Source of the DNA: JALZAI01 sp038212215
GTDB taxonomy: Bacteria > Actinomycetota > Actinomycetes > Mycobacteriales > Jatrophihabitantaceae
Assembly (NCBI GenBank): GCA_038212215.1
Contig: JBBQUT010000001.1
Location: 124,001 to 188,000 of the forward strand
DNA length: 64,000 nt
Reading direction: 5' to 3'
The notes below the pieces were generated by a model. It saw only the letters and a program-made list of their open reading frames with translations. It did not search any database and had not been told where the DNA came from. Each line of letters opens with the position of its first letter. Position 1 is the stretch's first letter. A program made the translations under genes and the position numbers. Shown here piece after piece: positions 17,260 through 24,574 of the stretch.

Positions 17260-18105
17260 CTAGTTGATGATCCGTAGGTCGCCGAATGCGCCCGACGATA
17301 CGAGCGCGATGTAAGCGTCGGTGATCATCAGCGTAGCCAGCGTCGTCCAGGCAAGTTGCATGTGCTTGCCGTTGAGCTTGGACACCATGGTCCAGGCCCG
17401 GTAACGCATCGGGTGGCGCGAGAAGCTGCGTAGCCGACCGCCGACGATATGCCGGCACGAGTGACACGAGACCGTGTACGCCCACAACAGCACCACGTTC
17501 GCCAGCATGACCAGCGTGCCGAGGCCCAATCCGAAGCCGCCGTCCTTGCCGTGGAAGGCCTTTATCGCGTCATAGGTGTTCACCAGCGAGATGAGCCCCG
17601 CGATATAGAAGAAGTAACGGTGCAGGTTTTGCACGATCAGCGGGAAGCGCGTCTCGCCGGTGTACTTCTTGTGCGGCTCGGCCACCGCGCAGGCGGGCGG
17701 CGATTGCCAGAACGCACGGTAATAGGCGCCTCGGTAGTAGTAACACGTCAGCCGGAAGCCCAGCAGGAACGGCAGGATGATGATGGCTAGCGGCAGGAAC
17801 GGCGGGAAGTGCCCGAACCAGGTGCCGAAGTCCCGCGCTTCGGCCGGGCAGGACGCCGTCACGCACGGCGAGGAGAACGGCGAGAGGTAGTGGTACTGCT
17901 GCACGAAGTAGGCGCCCTGGCTCGCAGTGCGCAGCAGGGCATAGAGCACCCAGATGCTGAGCAGCGCGGCGGTCGTGACTGGCTTCTGCCACCACCGGTC
18001 GGTGCGCAGCGTCCGCTCGGCGATGCTGGCGCGTCCTTTGGCGCCCGTCCCGGACTCGAGGCGGTTGATTGCGCGGGTCACCGCAGCGACCGGTCGTTCG
18101 GACAA
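17260..18105 (-). CDS. sdhC: Succinate dehydrogenase membrane-anchor subunit (Sdh1-type cytochrome b-like)
   Basis: A 281-residue membrane protein with five predicted helices (about 42-62, 98-122, 158-178, 197-215 and 248-268). Histidines suited to haem binding lie in LHRYFFYIAG and SCHSCRHIVGG. A 25-residue loop with two cysteines (SSPCVTASCPAEARD) follows helix 1. Position directly upstream of sdhA and overall shape fit the Rv0249c-type anchor; there is no separate SdhD. It is the first gene of the operon; transcription starts in the ~230 bp shared with tRNA-Thr. Confidence 0.85.
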   Translation of the reverse strand: MSERPVAAVTRAINRLESGTGAKGRASIAERTLRTDRWWQKPVTTAALLSIWVLYALLRTASQGAYFVQQYHYLSPFSSPCVTASCPAEARDFGTWFGHFPPFLPLAIIILPFLLGFRLTCYYYRGAYYRAFWQSPPACAVAEPHKKYTGETRFPLIVQNLHRYFFYIAGLISLVNTYDAIKAFHGKDGGFGLGLGTLVMLANVVLLWAYTVSCHSCRHIVGGRLRSFSRHPMRYRAWTMVSKLNGKHMQLAWTTLATLMITDAYIALVSSGAFGDLRIIN

Positions 18106-18336
18106 TCGTCCATCACACGCATCTCCCTAGTGGTTCAGGTGGTAGCAGTGCTGCTGCTGATGTTCCGAGTGTCGCCGAATAACGCCCAGTTGGGAATATA
18201 AGTGTTGCATTCGCGACATCGCGCGGGGTCGCTGACGGCTGCGCGAGCGCCATTATGAGCGCGAAATTCCCCTGAGACCTCGTGTAAACTTGTTTGTCGG
18301 ACGCACGGTAGCGTCACGTTTGCTGTTTTGCGTAAC

Positions 18337-18409
18337 GCCCCCTTAGCTCAGTCGGCAGAGCGTCTCCATGGTAAGGAGAAGGTCTACGGTTCGATTCCGT
18401 AAGGGGGCT
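18337..18409 (+). tRNA. tRNA-Thr (anticodon GGT)
   Basis: A 73-base cloverleaf. GCCCCCT (18337-18343) pairs with AGGGGGC (18402-18408), discriminator T. The D arm is GCTCAGTCGGCAGAGC, the anticodon stem-loop TCTCC-ATGGTAA-GGAGA gives GGT, and the T arm is TACGGTTCGATTCCGTA. It is the first element of the conserved tRNA-Thr, tRNA-Met, rpmG block. Confidence 0.95.
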
Positions 18410-18445
18410 CGGGCACTGCCGGGCCGACCGGCAGGGTAGGCCCGC

Positions 18446-18519
18446 GGCGGGGTAGCTCAGTCTGGTAGAGCAAGCGGCTCATAATCGCTGTGTCGCCGGT
18501 TCAAGTCCGGCCCTCGCTA
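18446..18519 (+). tRNA. tRNA-Met (elongator, anticodon CAT)
   Basis: A 74-base tRNA. GGCGGGG (18446-18452) pairs with CCTCGCT (18512-18518) with two G-U wobbles, discriminator A. The anticodon arm AGCGG-CTCATAA-TCGCT carries CAT, and the T arm is GCCGGTTCAAGTCCGGC. The A-free first pair and lack of three consecutive G-C pairs in the anticodon stem argue for the elongator form. Confidence 0.93.
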
Positions 18520-18582
18520 CTCGTCGGCGCGGATCTCCCGCGTCGGGTGACCGACAAGCAACGCACTGAGAGAGGCAAGACC

Positions 18583-18747
18583 GTGGCAACGACCGATGTC
18601 CGTCCCAAGATCACTTTGGCGTGCCAGGTTTGCAAGCACCGCAACTACATCACCAAGAAGAACCGGCGTAACGACCCGGACCGCTTGGCGATGCAGAAGT
18701 TCTGCCCGAACTGCGGCAAGCACACCGAGCACCGCGAGACGCGCTGA
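18583..18747 (+). CDS. rpmG: 50S ribosomal protein L33
   Basis: A 54-residue zinc-ribbon ribosomal protein. The two CxxC knuckles CQVC and CPNC show it is the zinc-containing (C+) paralogue. I chose the GTG at 18583 (VATTDVRPKI), preceded by GAGAGAGG; upstream in-frame codons overlap tRNA-Met. The position just after tRNA-Met is conserved across actinobacteria. Confidence 0.96.
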   Translation: MATTDVRPKITLACQVCKHRNYITKKNRRNDPDRLAMQKFCPNCGKHTEHRETR

Positions 18748-18849
18748 GCGCGTCCGCCCAGACCGCACGACAGCACCGTCGACGCAACCGACGGCGGGGC
18801 TGTCGTACCGTTCGGCCATCCCACACACGTGCGCGGTAGCGTCAGCGGC

Positions 18850-19299
18850 ATGCCGGTCGATCCATCCATAGTCGGGCGTGTTTACCCGCCCACCGAGCCC
18901 TACGAAGTCAGTCGCGAGAAAATCCGCGAGTTCGCCGAGGCGGTGAACGACCCGAACCCGGTCTACTACGCACGGGCAGCAGCGCAGCAACTCGGCCACC
19001 CAGACGTCATCGCGCCGCCTACCTTTGCGATCGTCGTGACCATGCGCGCCGGCAGGCAGATCACCGAAGATCCGGAACTCGGCATCGACTACTCGCGCGT
19101 CGTCCATGGCGAGCAGCGCTTCGTGCACGCGCGACCGCTGCGGGCCGGCGATCTGGTGCAGGTCGTGGCGAGCATCGAGGACATCCGCGCTGCCGGCGGC
19201 AACGACATCATCACCAGCAAGATGGAGGTGTCGACCGTCGAGGGCGAACTGGTGTGCACCGCCCTCTCGACCCTGGTAGCGAGAGGCACTGCGGCATGA
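18850..19299 (+). CDS. hadA: (3R)-hydroxyacyl-ACP dehydratase subunit HadA-like (MaoC N-terminal type)
   Basis: A 149-residue hot-dog-fold protein with the features of the FAS1-like dehydratase / MaoC-N domain: REKIREFAEAVNDPNPVYYA at the start, then APPTFAIVV and GEQRFVHARPLRAGDLV. In mycobacteria HadA pairs with the catalytic HadB to dehydrate 3-hydroxyacyl-ACP during fatty or mycolic acid elongation. The ATG at 18850 is preferred to a GTG at 18829. The stop overlaps the hadB start (ATGA). A role in ordinary fatty-acid synthesis is more likely than mycolate synthesis, since no hadC follows. Confidence 0.88.
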   Translation: MPVDPSIVGRVYPPTEPYEVSREKIREFAEAVNDPNPVYYARAAAQQLGHPDVIAPPTFAIVVTMRAGRQITEDPELGIDYSRVVHGEQRFVHARPLRAGDLVQVVASIEDIRAAGGNDIITSKMEVSTVEGELVCTALSTLVARGTAA

Positions 19300-19721
19300 T
19301 CGATGTCAGCACGGTCCAGGTCGGTGCCGAGCTCCCCGCGCAGCAATTCCCGATCCAACGCCTCGATCTGGTCCGATACGCCGGAGCGTCCGGCGACTTC
19401 AACATCATCCACTGGAACGAACGCGTCGCGACGTCCGTCGGGCTGCCCAACGTCATCGCGCACGGCATGTTCACGATGGCCTCGGCGATCCGCGTCGTGA
19501 CCGACTGGGTGGGTGACCCAGGCGCTGTGGTGGAGTACGGGGTGCGTTTCACCCGGCCGGTCGCCGTTCCCGATCCGGGCGGCGCGAGCCTGCACGTAGC
19601 CGGAAAGGTCCGCGCCATACGCGACGACGGCATCGTCGAGATCGATCTGATCGCGACGGTCGACGGGAAGACGGTGATGGCGAAGGCCCGTGCGCTGGTG
19701 CGTCCGAAGGCCTCGTCCTGA
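19296..19721 (+). CDS. hadB: (3R)-hydroxyacyl-ACP dehydratase catalytic subunit HadB-like (MaoC)
   Basis: A 141-residue hot-dog protein carrying the hydratase-2 catalytic motif YAGASGDFNIIHWNE, with the Asp/His dyad, and NVIAHGMFTMA. It would supply the active site of the HadAB heterodimer. The ATG at 19296 overlaps the hadA TGA, so the two are coupled. The DUF2505-type gene starts 10 bases downstream. Confidence 0.9.
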   Translation: MIDVSTVQVGAELPAQQFPIQRLDLVRYAGASGDFNIIHWNERVATSVGLPNVIAHGMFTMASAIRVVTDWVGDPGAVVEYGVRFTRPVAVPDPGGASLHVAGKVRAIRDDGIVEIDLIATVDGKTVMAKARALVRPKASS

Positions 19722-19731
19722 CCGGTCGACG

Positions 19732-20232
19732 GTGAAGCTCGAGCGCTCGATGCACAACGACATCTCGGCCGACGAGGTGTACGCGATGTGGATCGACCAG
19801 CAGTTTCAGGAGCAACTGTGCCGTGCCACCGGCGCCCTTTCCTGGACCGTCGACGTCGACGCCCGAGCGGGCGGGGCGACGATGCGGGTGCGGCGCAAGT
19901 TGCCGACAGCCGGGCTTCCGTATGCGATCGGGAAAATCGTCCCGACCGGCTTGACCACGACAGAGACGGTTGCGTGGGGACTGCCCGCCGCTGACGGCGC
20001 ACGCACCGCGACGCTCTCGGTGGATTTCGCGGGCGCCCCGGCGACGATGAAGGGCACAATCCGTCTTCTCGCGGACGGCGCGGCGGCGAGCACGGTTGTG
20101 GTCGACGCCGACTTCCGGGTGCACCTGCCGCTGATCGGCGCACGGCTCGAGCGCATCGCCGTGCCGATCGTCCTCGGCGTGATCGACACCGAGGAAGCCA
20201 CCGGACGGGCGTGGGTCGCCGGCGCCGGGTGA
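19732..20232 (+). CDS. DUF2505-family protein (START/polyketide-cyclase-like)
   Basis: A 166-residue product from a GTG (VKLERSMHNDISADEVYAMW). The pattern, a short strand followed by a helix ending in FQEQLCRATGAL, then long beta strands (VRRKLPTAGLPYAIGKIVP, TLSVDFAGAPATMKGTIRL) and a C-terminal helix (GARLERIAVPIVLGVIDTEE), is that of DUF2505, a lipid- or ligand-binding helix-grip fold. The function is unknown. It occupies the slot where many actinobacteria carry murB between hadB and the next conserved gene, and is probably co-transcribed with hadAB. Confidence 0.75.
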   Translation: MKLERSMHNDISADEVYAMWIDQQFQEQLCRATGALSWTVDVDARAGGATMRVRRKLPTAGLPYAIGKIVPTGLTTTETVAWGLPAADGARTATLSVDFAGAPATMKGTIRLLADGAAASTVVVDADFRVHLPLIGARLERIAVPIVLGVIDTEEATGRAWVAGAG

Positions 20233-20256
20233 TCGCGCGGCCGGCAGCGAGCGCCG

Positions 20257-21444
20257 CTAGCGCGCGACCAGTTCTGCGATCCGGCGCACACCCTCGGCCA
20301 AGTCCTCGTCGCCCAGCGCGTAAGAGAGCCGGAAGTATCCGGGCGTCCCGAACGCCTCGCCGGGCACGACCGCGACCTCTACCTCGTCCAGGATGATCGC
20401 TGCGAGCTCGGTGGAGTTCGCCGCCAGCCGACCACCGAGCGGCTTGCCGAGCAGTCCCTTGACCGACGGGTAGACGTAGAACGCGCCCAGCGGCTCCGGG
20501 CAGAGGATGCCGGGGATGTCGGAGAGCAGGCCGACGATAGTTCGTCGGCGCCGGTCGTACACCTGGCGCATCTCGGCGACCGCGGACAGGTCGCCGGACA
20601 CCGCCGTCAGCGCGGCACGCTGCGCAACGTTGTTCACGTTGGACGTCGAGTGCGACTGCAAGTTCGACGCCGCCGTCACCACGTCAGTCGGTCCGATCAG
20701 CCAGCCCACCCGCCACCCGGTCATCGCGTAGGTCTTGGCGACGCCATTGACGATGACGACCTTCTCGCCGGCAGAGTGCGCGATGCTGACGTTCTCGGCC
20801 TCGCCGTAGACCAGGTGCTCGTAAATCTCGTCGGTCACGACCCACAGGTCGTGTTCGCGGGCCCACGAGCCGATCGCCTCGACCTGCGCGCGGGGGTAAA
20901 CCGCGCCGGTCGGGTTGGACGGTGATACGAACAGCAACACCTTCGTCCGCTCGGTACGTGCCGCCTCCAACTGCTCGACCGAGGCCAGGTAACCGGCATG
21001 CTCGTCGGTAACGACCTCGACGGGCACGCCGCCGGCCAGCCGGATGCACTCGGGGTAGGTCGTCCAGTACGGCGCCACGAGCATGACCTCGTCGCCCGGG
21101 TCGAGCAGCGTGGCGAAGGCGTTGTAGACGGCCTGCTTGCCGCCGTTGGTCACCAGCACCTGGCTGGGATCGGCACGGTAGCCGGTGTCGCGGGCGGTCT
21201 TGTCCGCGATGGCCGAGCGCAACTCCGGCAGACCCGGCACGGGGGAGTAATGGTGGTTCTTCGGGTCACGGCAGGCCGCGATCGCGGCCTCGACGATGTA
21301 GTCCGGAGTGGCGAAGTCCGGCTCGCCTGCGCCGAAACCGATCACCGGCCGGCCCGCCGCCTTGAGCGCCTTCGCCTTCGCGTCGACGGCCAGCGTGGCT
21401 GATTCGGCGATGGCGGCGATTCGATCGGATACCCGAACTCCCAT
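20257..21444 (-). CDS. aspC: PLP-dependent aspartate-type aminotransferase
   Basis: A 395-residue fold-type I, class I aminotransferase, probably aspartate aminotransferase (oxaloacetate/glutamate exchange). It shows GFGAGEPDFATPDYI, YSPVPGLPELR, TNGGKQAVYNA, VSPSNPTGAVY, VTDEIYEHLVYG and the PLP-lysine segment VAKTYAMTGWRVGW; the Arg in YFRLSYAL binds the substrate carboxylate. I set the start at the ATG at 21444 (MGVRVSDRIAAIAESATLAVD), since the 27 upstream codons look unlike coding sequence. A gene of this family commonly lies next to tRNA-Trp and secE in actinobacteria, here on the opposite strand. Confidence 0.92.
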   Translation of the reverse strand: MGVRVSDRIAAIAESATLAVDAKAKALKAAGRPVIGFGAGEPDFATPDYIVEAAIAACRDPKNHHYSPVPGLPELRSAIADKTARDTGYRADPSQVLVTNGGKQAVYNAFATLLDPGDEVMLVAPYWTTYPECIRLAGGVPVEVVTDEHAGYLASVEQLEAARTERTKVLLFVSPSNPTGAVYPRAQVEAIGSWAREHDLWVVTDEIYEHLVYGEAENVSIAHSAGEKVVIVNGVAKTYAMTGWRVGWLIGPTDVVTAASNLQSHSTSNVNNVAQRAALTAVSGDLSAVAEMRQVYDRRRRTIVGLLSDIPGILCPEPLGAFYVYPSVKGLLGKPLGGRLAANSTELAAIILDEVEVAVVPGEAFGTPGYFRLSYALGDEDLAEGVRRIAELVAR

Positions 21445-21595
21445 GCGTCCATGCTTGCAGACCCGCGTTCGGCGTCGACACCGGTCGTCGATGAGGTTTG
21501 GACTCGTCGGCGCCCGTCCGTACACTAGCTAGTCGGGGCCTGGCACGGCCCTGCGCAAGCATGCTCGCCAGCGGGCAGGCACGTGCAGTCCGCAG

Positions 21596-21668
21596 AGGGG
21601 CGTGGCTCAATTGGTAGAGCACCGGTCTCCAAAACCGGCGGTTGCAGGTTCGAGTCCTGCCGCCCCTG
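21596..21668 (+). tRNA. tRNA-Trp (anticodon CCA)
   Basis: A 73-base cloverleaf. AGGGGCG (21596-21602) pairs with CGCCCCT (21661-21667), discriminator G. The anticodon arm CCGGT-CTCCAAA-ACCGG carries CCA, and the T arm is GCAGGTTCGAGTCCTGC. It sits 59 bases before secE, the usual bacterial arrangement. Confidence 0.96.
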
Positions 21669-21727
21669 CGTAGCAAGGCGCCCTGCTTGGTAAGGCCTGC
21701 CGTAGTTAGACATAGAGAGGAGAACGC

Positions 21728-21961
21728 GTGACCGCGACTCGTACCGAGTCCACCGCACCCCGTTCCAGTGGGGGACGCGGTGGCAAGCCCACGCGTTTCG
21801 TCCGCGAGAGCATCTCCGAACTGCGCAAGGTGCTGTGGCCCGCGCGCAACGAACTCGTGACGTACTCGATCGTCGTGATCGTCTTCGTCGTGATCATGGT
21901 GTCGATCGTGGCCGGGCTCGACATCGGGTTCGCCCGACTGGTGCTGCTGCTGTTCGGCTGA
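21728..21961 (+). CDS. secE: Preprotein translocase subunit SecE
   Basis: A 77-residue single-pass SecE. After a low-complexity N-terminus come the conserved amphipathic segment FVRESISELRKVLWPARNELV and one membrane helix (~50-75, YSIVVIVFVVIMVSIVAGLD). It stabilises SecY in the translocon. The GTG at 21728 is preceded by GAGAGGAG. First gene of the secE-nusG-rplK-rplA unit. Confidence 0.96.
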   Translation: MTATRTESTAPRSSGGRGGKPTRFVRESISELRKVLWPARNELVTYSIVVIVFVVIMVSIVAGLDIGFARLVLLLFG

Positions 21962-22020
21962 GCAGTTACGCACCGACAGGCGGCCAGTCGCCGCACGAGA
22001 CGAGCAAGAGAAGAGAGATT

Positions 22021-22956
22021 GTGGCAGAGCACGACGACGTCCGCGTGGACGACGAAGACAGCGCGCAGGAGCACCCAGTGACTGAGGACGGCTCGTCGCC
22101 GGATGCCCGCAGCGCGGCTGCGGAGCCTGCGGCGGACGGCCCGAGCGACCTGGCTATCGCCGCACGCCTACTCGGCGCCGGCGAGAACGATGCGCCCAGC
22201 CCTGCGGCGAGCGACGAGGCACCCGCCGACCCCGAACTGGCCGGAGCCGGGTCGACAGAGCCCGAGTCGGCCGAACCTGAGTCGACCGAGCCCGAGGTGA
22301 CCGAACCCGAGGTGACCGAGGCCGAAGCGGTTGTCGAGGAGGAAGACCCGATCGAGGTACTGCGTCGCGAACTGCGTACCCAGTTCGGTGACTGGTACGT
22401 GATCCACTCCTACGCCGGCTACGAGAACAAGGTGAAGACCAACCTGGAGACCCGTATCCAGTCGCTGGATATGGAGGATTTCATCTTCCAGGTCGAGGTT
22501 CCGACCGAAGAGGTCGTCGAGATCAAGAACGGCAAGCGCCAGCAGGTACAGCGCAAGGTATTCCCCGGCTACATCCTGGTCCGGATGGAGCTCACCGACG
22601 ACTCGTGGGGCGCGGTCCGTAACACCCCTGGGGTGACCGGCTTCGTGGGCGCTACGTCCCGCCCTTCGCCGCTGACGGTGGACGAGGTCGTGCGCATTCT
22701 CGCGCCGGCCACCCAGAAGGCGCAGGTCATCGCCGCAGGCGGCAAGGGCGGCGGTGCGAGTCAGGACAAGGCGCAGGTCGCTGTCGTCGACTTCAACATC
22801 GGCGAATCGGTCACGGTCATGGACGGCCCGTTCGCAACGCTTCCGGCCACAATCAGCGAGATCGACCCGATGCATCAGAAGCTGCACGTGCTGGTGTCCA
22901 TCTTCGGCCGCGAAACACCTGTCGAACTGGCGTTCAGCCAGGTCAGCAAGATCTAA
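22021..22956 (+). CDS. nusG: Transcription termination/antitermination protein NusG with acidic N-terminal extension
   Basis: A 311-residue NusG. Residues ~1-115 are an acidic, disordered extension found in actinobacterial NusG; here it contains pentapeptide-like repeats (ESAEPESTEPEVTEPEVTE). The NGN domain follows (WYVIHSYAGYENKVKTNLE ... FPGYILVRMEL, TPGVTGFVG), then a KOW domain (GESVTVMDGPFATLPATISEI) and the tail VELAFSQVSKI. It binds RNA polymerase and couples it to the ribosome or Rho. The GTG at 22021 is preceded by AGAAGAGAG; open codons further upstream overlap secE. Confidence 0.95.
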   Translation: MAEHDDVRVDDEDSAQEHPVTEDGSSPDARSAAAEPAADGPSDLAIAARLLGAGENDAPSPAASDEAPADPELAGAGSTEPESAEPESTEPEVTEPEVTEAEAVVEEEDPIEVLRRELRTQFGDWYVIHSYAGYENKVKTNLETRIQSLDMEDFIFQVEVPTEEVVEIKNGKRQQVQRKVFPGYILVRMELTDDSWGAVRNTPGVTGFVGATSRPSPLTVDEVVRILAPATQKAQVIAAGGKGGGASQDKAQVAVVDFNIGESVTVMDGPFATLPATISEIDPMHQKLHVLVSIFGRETPVELAFSQVSKI

Positions 22957-22983
22957 TAGAACCCGTCGAGAAGAAGAGAAGTC

Positions 22984-23418
22984 ATGCCTCCCAAGAGCAA
23001 GAAACTCGCCGCCGTCATCAAGCTGCAGATCTCTGCTGGCGCAGCGAATCCCGCGCCCCCGGTCGGCCCCGCGCTCGGCCAGCACGGCGTCAACATCATG
23101 GAGTTCTGCAAGGCGTACAACGCGGCCACCGAGTCGCAGCGCGGGCAGATCGTCCCGGTCGAGATCTCGGTGTACGAGGACCGCTCGTTCACCTTCGTGA
23201 CCAAGACCCCGCCCGCTGCGCGGCTGCTGCTGAAGGCCGCCGGCGTCGAGAAGGGCAGCGGCGAGCCGCATACCAAGAAGGTTGCCAAGGTGAGCATGGC
23301 GCAGGTCCGCGAGATCGCGCAGACCAAGATGGAAGACCTCAATGCCAACGACGTCGACCAGGCTGCGAAGATCATCGCAGGCACTGCCCGGTCGATGGGC
23401 ATCACCGTCGAAGGCTGA
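22984..23418 (+). CDS. rplK: 50S ribosomal protein L11
   Basis: A 144-residue protein of the GTPase-associated centre that binds 23S rRNA helices 43/44. Typical segments: [21 protein letters not shown] (in part), [12 protein letters not shown], the proline-rich hinge [15 protein letters not shown], and [12 protein letters not shown] at the end. The family's usual length; ATG with AGAAGAGAAG upstream. Confidence 0.97.
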
Positions 23419-23463
23419 GCCTCGCCCGCAAGCCAGGCACAATCAATGTCAGAACGCGTGGGA

Positions 23464-23483
23464 GGACGGGATATCACCCGTCC
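23464..23483 (+). promoter_or_regulatory. Intercistronic hairpin before rplA
   Basis: GGACGGG (23464-23470), loop ATATCA, CCCGTCC (23477-23483): a 7-bp perfect stem between rplK and the TTG start of rplA, 27 bases upstream of the start. It might be an L1 target or mRNA-processing site; this is inference from position only. Confidence 0.4.
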
Positions 23484-23509
23484 GCCTGACCACTATCAAG
23501 GAGCAGAAA

Positions 23510-24229
23510 TTGAGCAAGCACAGCAAGGCGTACCGCAAGGCCGCCGAACTCATCGACGCCGAACGGATCTACACCCCCTTTGAGGCCGCGAAGATCGCTA
23601 AAGAGGCATCGCCCAGCAAGTTCGACGGCACGGTCGAGGTTGCCATGCGCCTCGGGGTCGACCCCCGCAAGGCCGACCAGATGGTCCGCGGCACGGTCAG
23701 CCTGCCGCACGGCACCGGCAAGACGGTCCGCGTCATCGTGTTCGCGACAGGTGAGAAAGCCGAGCAGGCCATCGCCGCCGGCGCGGACAAGGTCGGCAGC
23801 GACGACCTGATCCAGGAGATCACCGACGGGTTCCTGGATTTCGACGCCGCCGTCGCTACGCCGGACCAGATGGCCAAGGTCGGCCGGATCGCCCGCGTGC
23901 TTGGCCCGCGTGGGCTGATGCCGAACCCGAAGACCGGCACGGTCACCCCGGACGTCGCCAAAGCCGTGACCGACATCAAAGGCGGCAAGATCAACTTCCG
24001 GGTGGACAAGCAGTCCAACCTGCACATGATGATCGGCAAGGCGTCGTTCAGCTCGACCCAGCTCGTCGAGAACTACGCTGCCGCGCTGGAGGAGATCCTG
24101 CGTTCGAAGCCGGCCGCAGCCAAGGGCCGCTACGTCCGCAAGGTGACCTTCTCCACCACGATGGGCCCGGGGATCCCGGTCGACCCGAACCGCACCCGCA
24201 ATCTGATCGAGGACCCCGCCGAGGCCTGA
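23510..24229 (+). CDS. rplA: 50S ribosomal protein L1
   Basis: A 239-residue protein of the L1 stalk, also a translational repressor of its own operon in many bacteria. Signature GKVGRIARVLGPRGLMPNPK is present in the form KVGRIARVLGPRGLMPNPKT; FDGTVEVAMRLGVDPRKADQ opens domain I. I chose the TTG at 23510 (SKHSKAYRKAAELI) with AAGGAG 7 bases upstream. In-frame codons upstream overlap rplK. A TTG start on a highly expressed gene beside a hairpin hints at translational tuning. Confidence 0.96.
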   Translation: MSKHSKAYRKAAELIDAERIYTPFEAAKIAKEASPSKFDGTVEVAMRLGVDPRKADQMVRGTVSLPHGTGKTVRVIVFATGEKAEQAIAAGADKVGSDDLIQEITDGFLDFDAAVATPDQMAKVGRIARVLGPRGLMPNPKTGTVTPDVAKAVTDIKGGKINFRVDKQSNLHMMIGKASFSSTQLVENYAAALEEILRSKPAAAKGRYVRKVTFSTTMGPGIPVDPNRTRNLIEDPAEA

Positions 24230-24271
24230 GGGCCCTTCGTTGATCGTCGCCGTTCGTTGATCGTTGCCCCT

Positions 24272-24295
24272 TCTGCAGCGCCTATGCGCTGCAGA
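24272..24295 (+). terminator. Terminator hairpin of the secE-rplA unit
   Basis: TCTGCAGCGC (24272-24281), loop CTAT, GCGCTGCAGA (24286-24295): a perfect 10-bp stem 43 bases after rplA. There is no T-run, as is usual for actinobacterial hairpin terminators. Confidence 0.7.
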
Positions 24296-24357
24296 TCGGA
24301 CAACCACCGACTCGCGCAGGCCGGGCCGAGGCGCAATGGACCGATGTGCTCGTCCGG

Positions 24358-24363
24358 TATGCT
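24358..24363 (+). promoter_or_regulatory. Candidate -10 element for rplJL
   Basis: TATGCT matches the -10 consensus well and lies just upstream of the L10 leader, placing the start of transcription near 24370. No convincing -35 is seen at the right distance. Confidence 0.4.
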
Positions 24364-24375
24364 GAAAGCAGTTCC

Positions 24376-24525
24376 ACCGAAGACCGCTGGTTGTCGCGTG
24401 CGCACACGCGGCTCAATTGTTCCGGAGCGCCGGAGCGGCCCGCGCAGGTTGGACGGTTCGTGACAGCGTCCCGCTCAGGGACCTCCTGTACGCCCCGTGC
24501 GCCTTGCGCCGGGGCGTTTCTCGTT
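24376..24525 (+). ncRNA. L10 leader / rplJL attenuator region
   Basis: The ~200-base untranslated leader of rplJ contains ACCGAAGACCGCTGGTTGTC near 24376, an arrangement seen in actinobacterial L10-leader RNAs to which the L10-L12 complex binds. It ends in a strong terminator-like hairpin: ACGCCCCG (24490-24497), bulged T, GCGC, loop CTT, GCGC, CGGGGCGT (24510-24517), followed by TTCTCGTTC. Binding of excess L10 would favour the terminator. That this is the same RNA family is a recognition call, not an alignment. Confidence 0.7.
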
Positions 24526-24574
24526 CGGGATAGGCAATGTGCGACCAGCCCGATGCGAGGAGAGGAGGTAACAC

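Noticed and set aside
15428..17263. 611-codon plus-strand open frame opposite sdhA
   Set aside because: Mirror of the conserved flavoprotein frame; no motif of its own.
17219..17485. Longer sdhA start
   Set aside because: The 89 extra codons lie inside sdhC in another frame; MEKHSYDVLIIGAG is the normal beginning.
18279..18286. CTCGTGTA upstream of sdhC, identical to 8 bases of the korA upstream repeat
   Set aside because: An 8-mer is expected about twice by chance in this window on both strands, and the sdh copy has no inverted partner.
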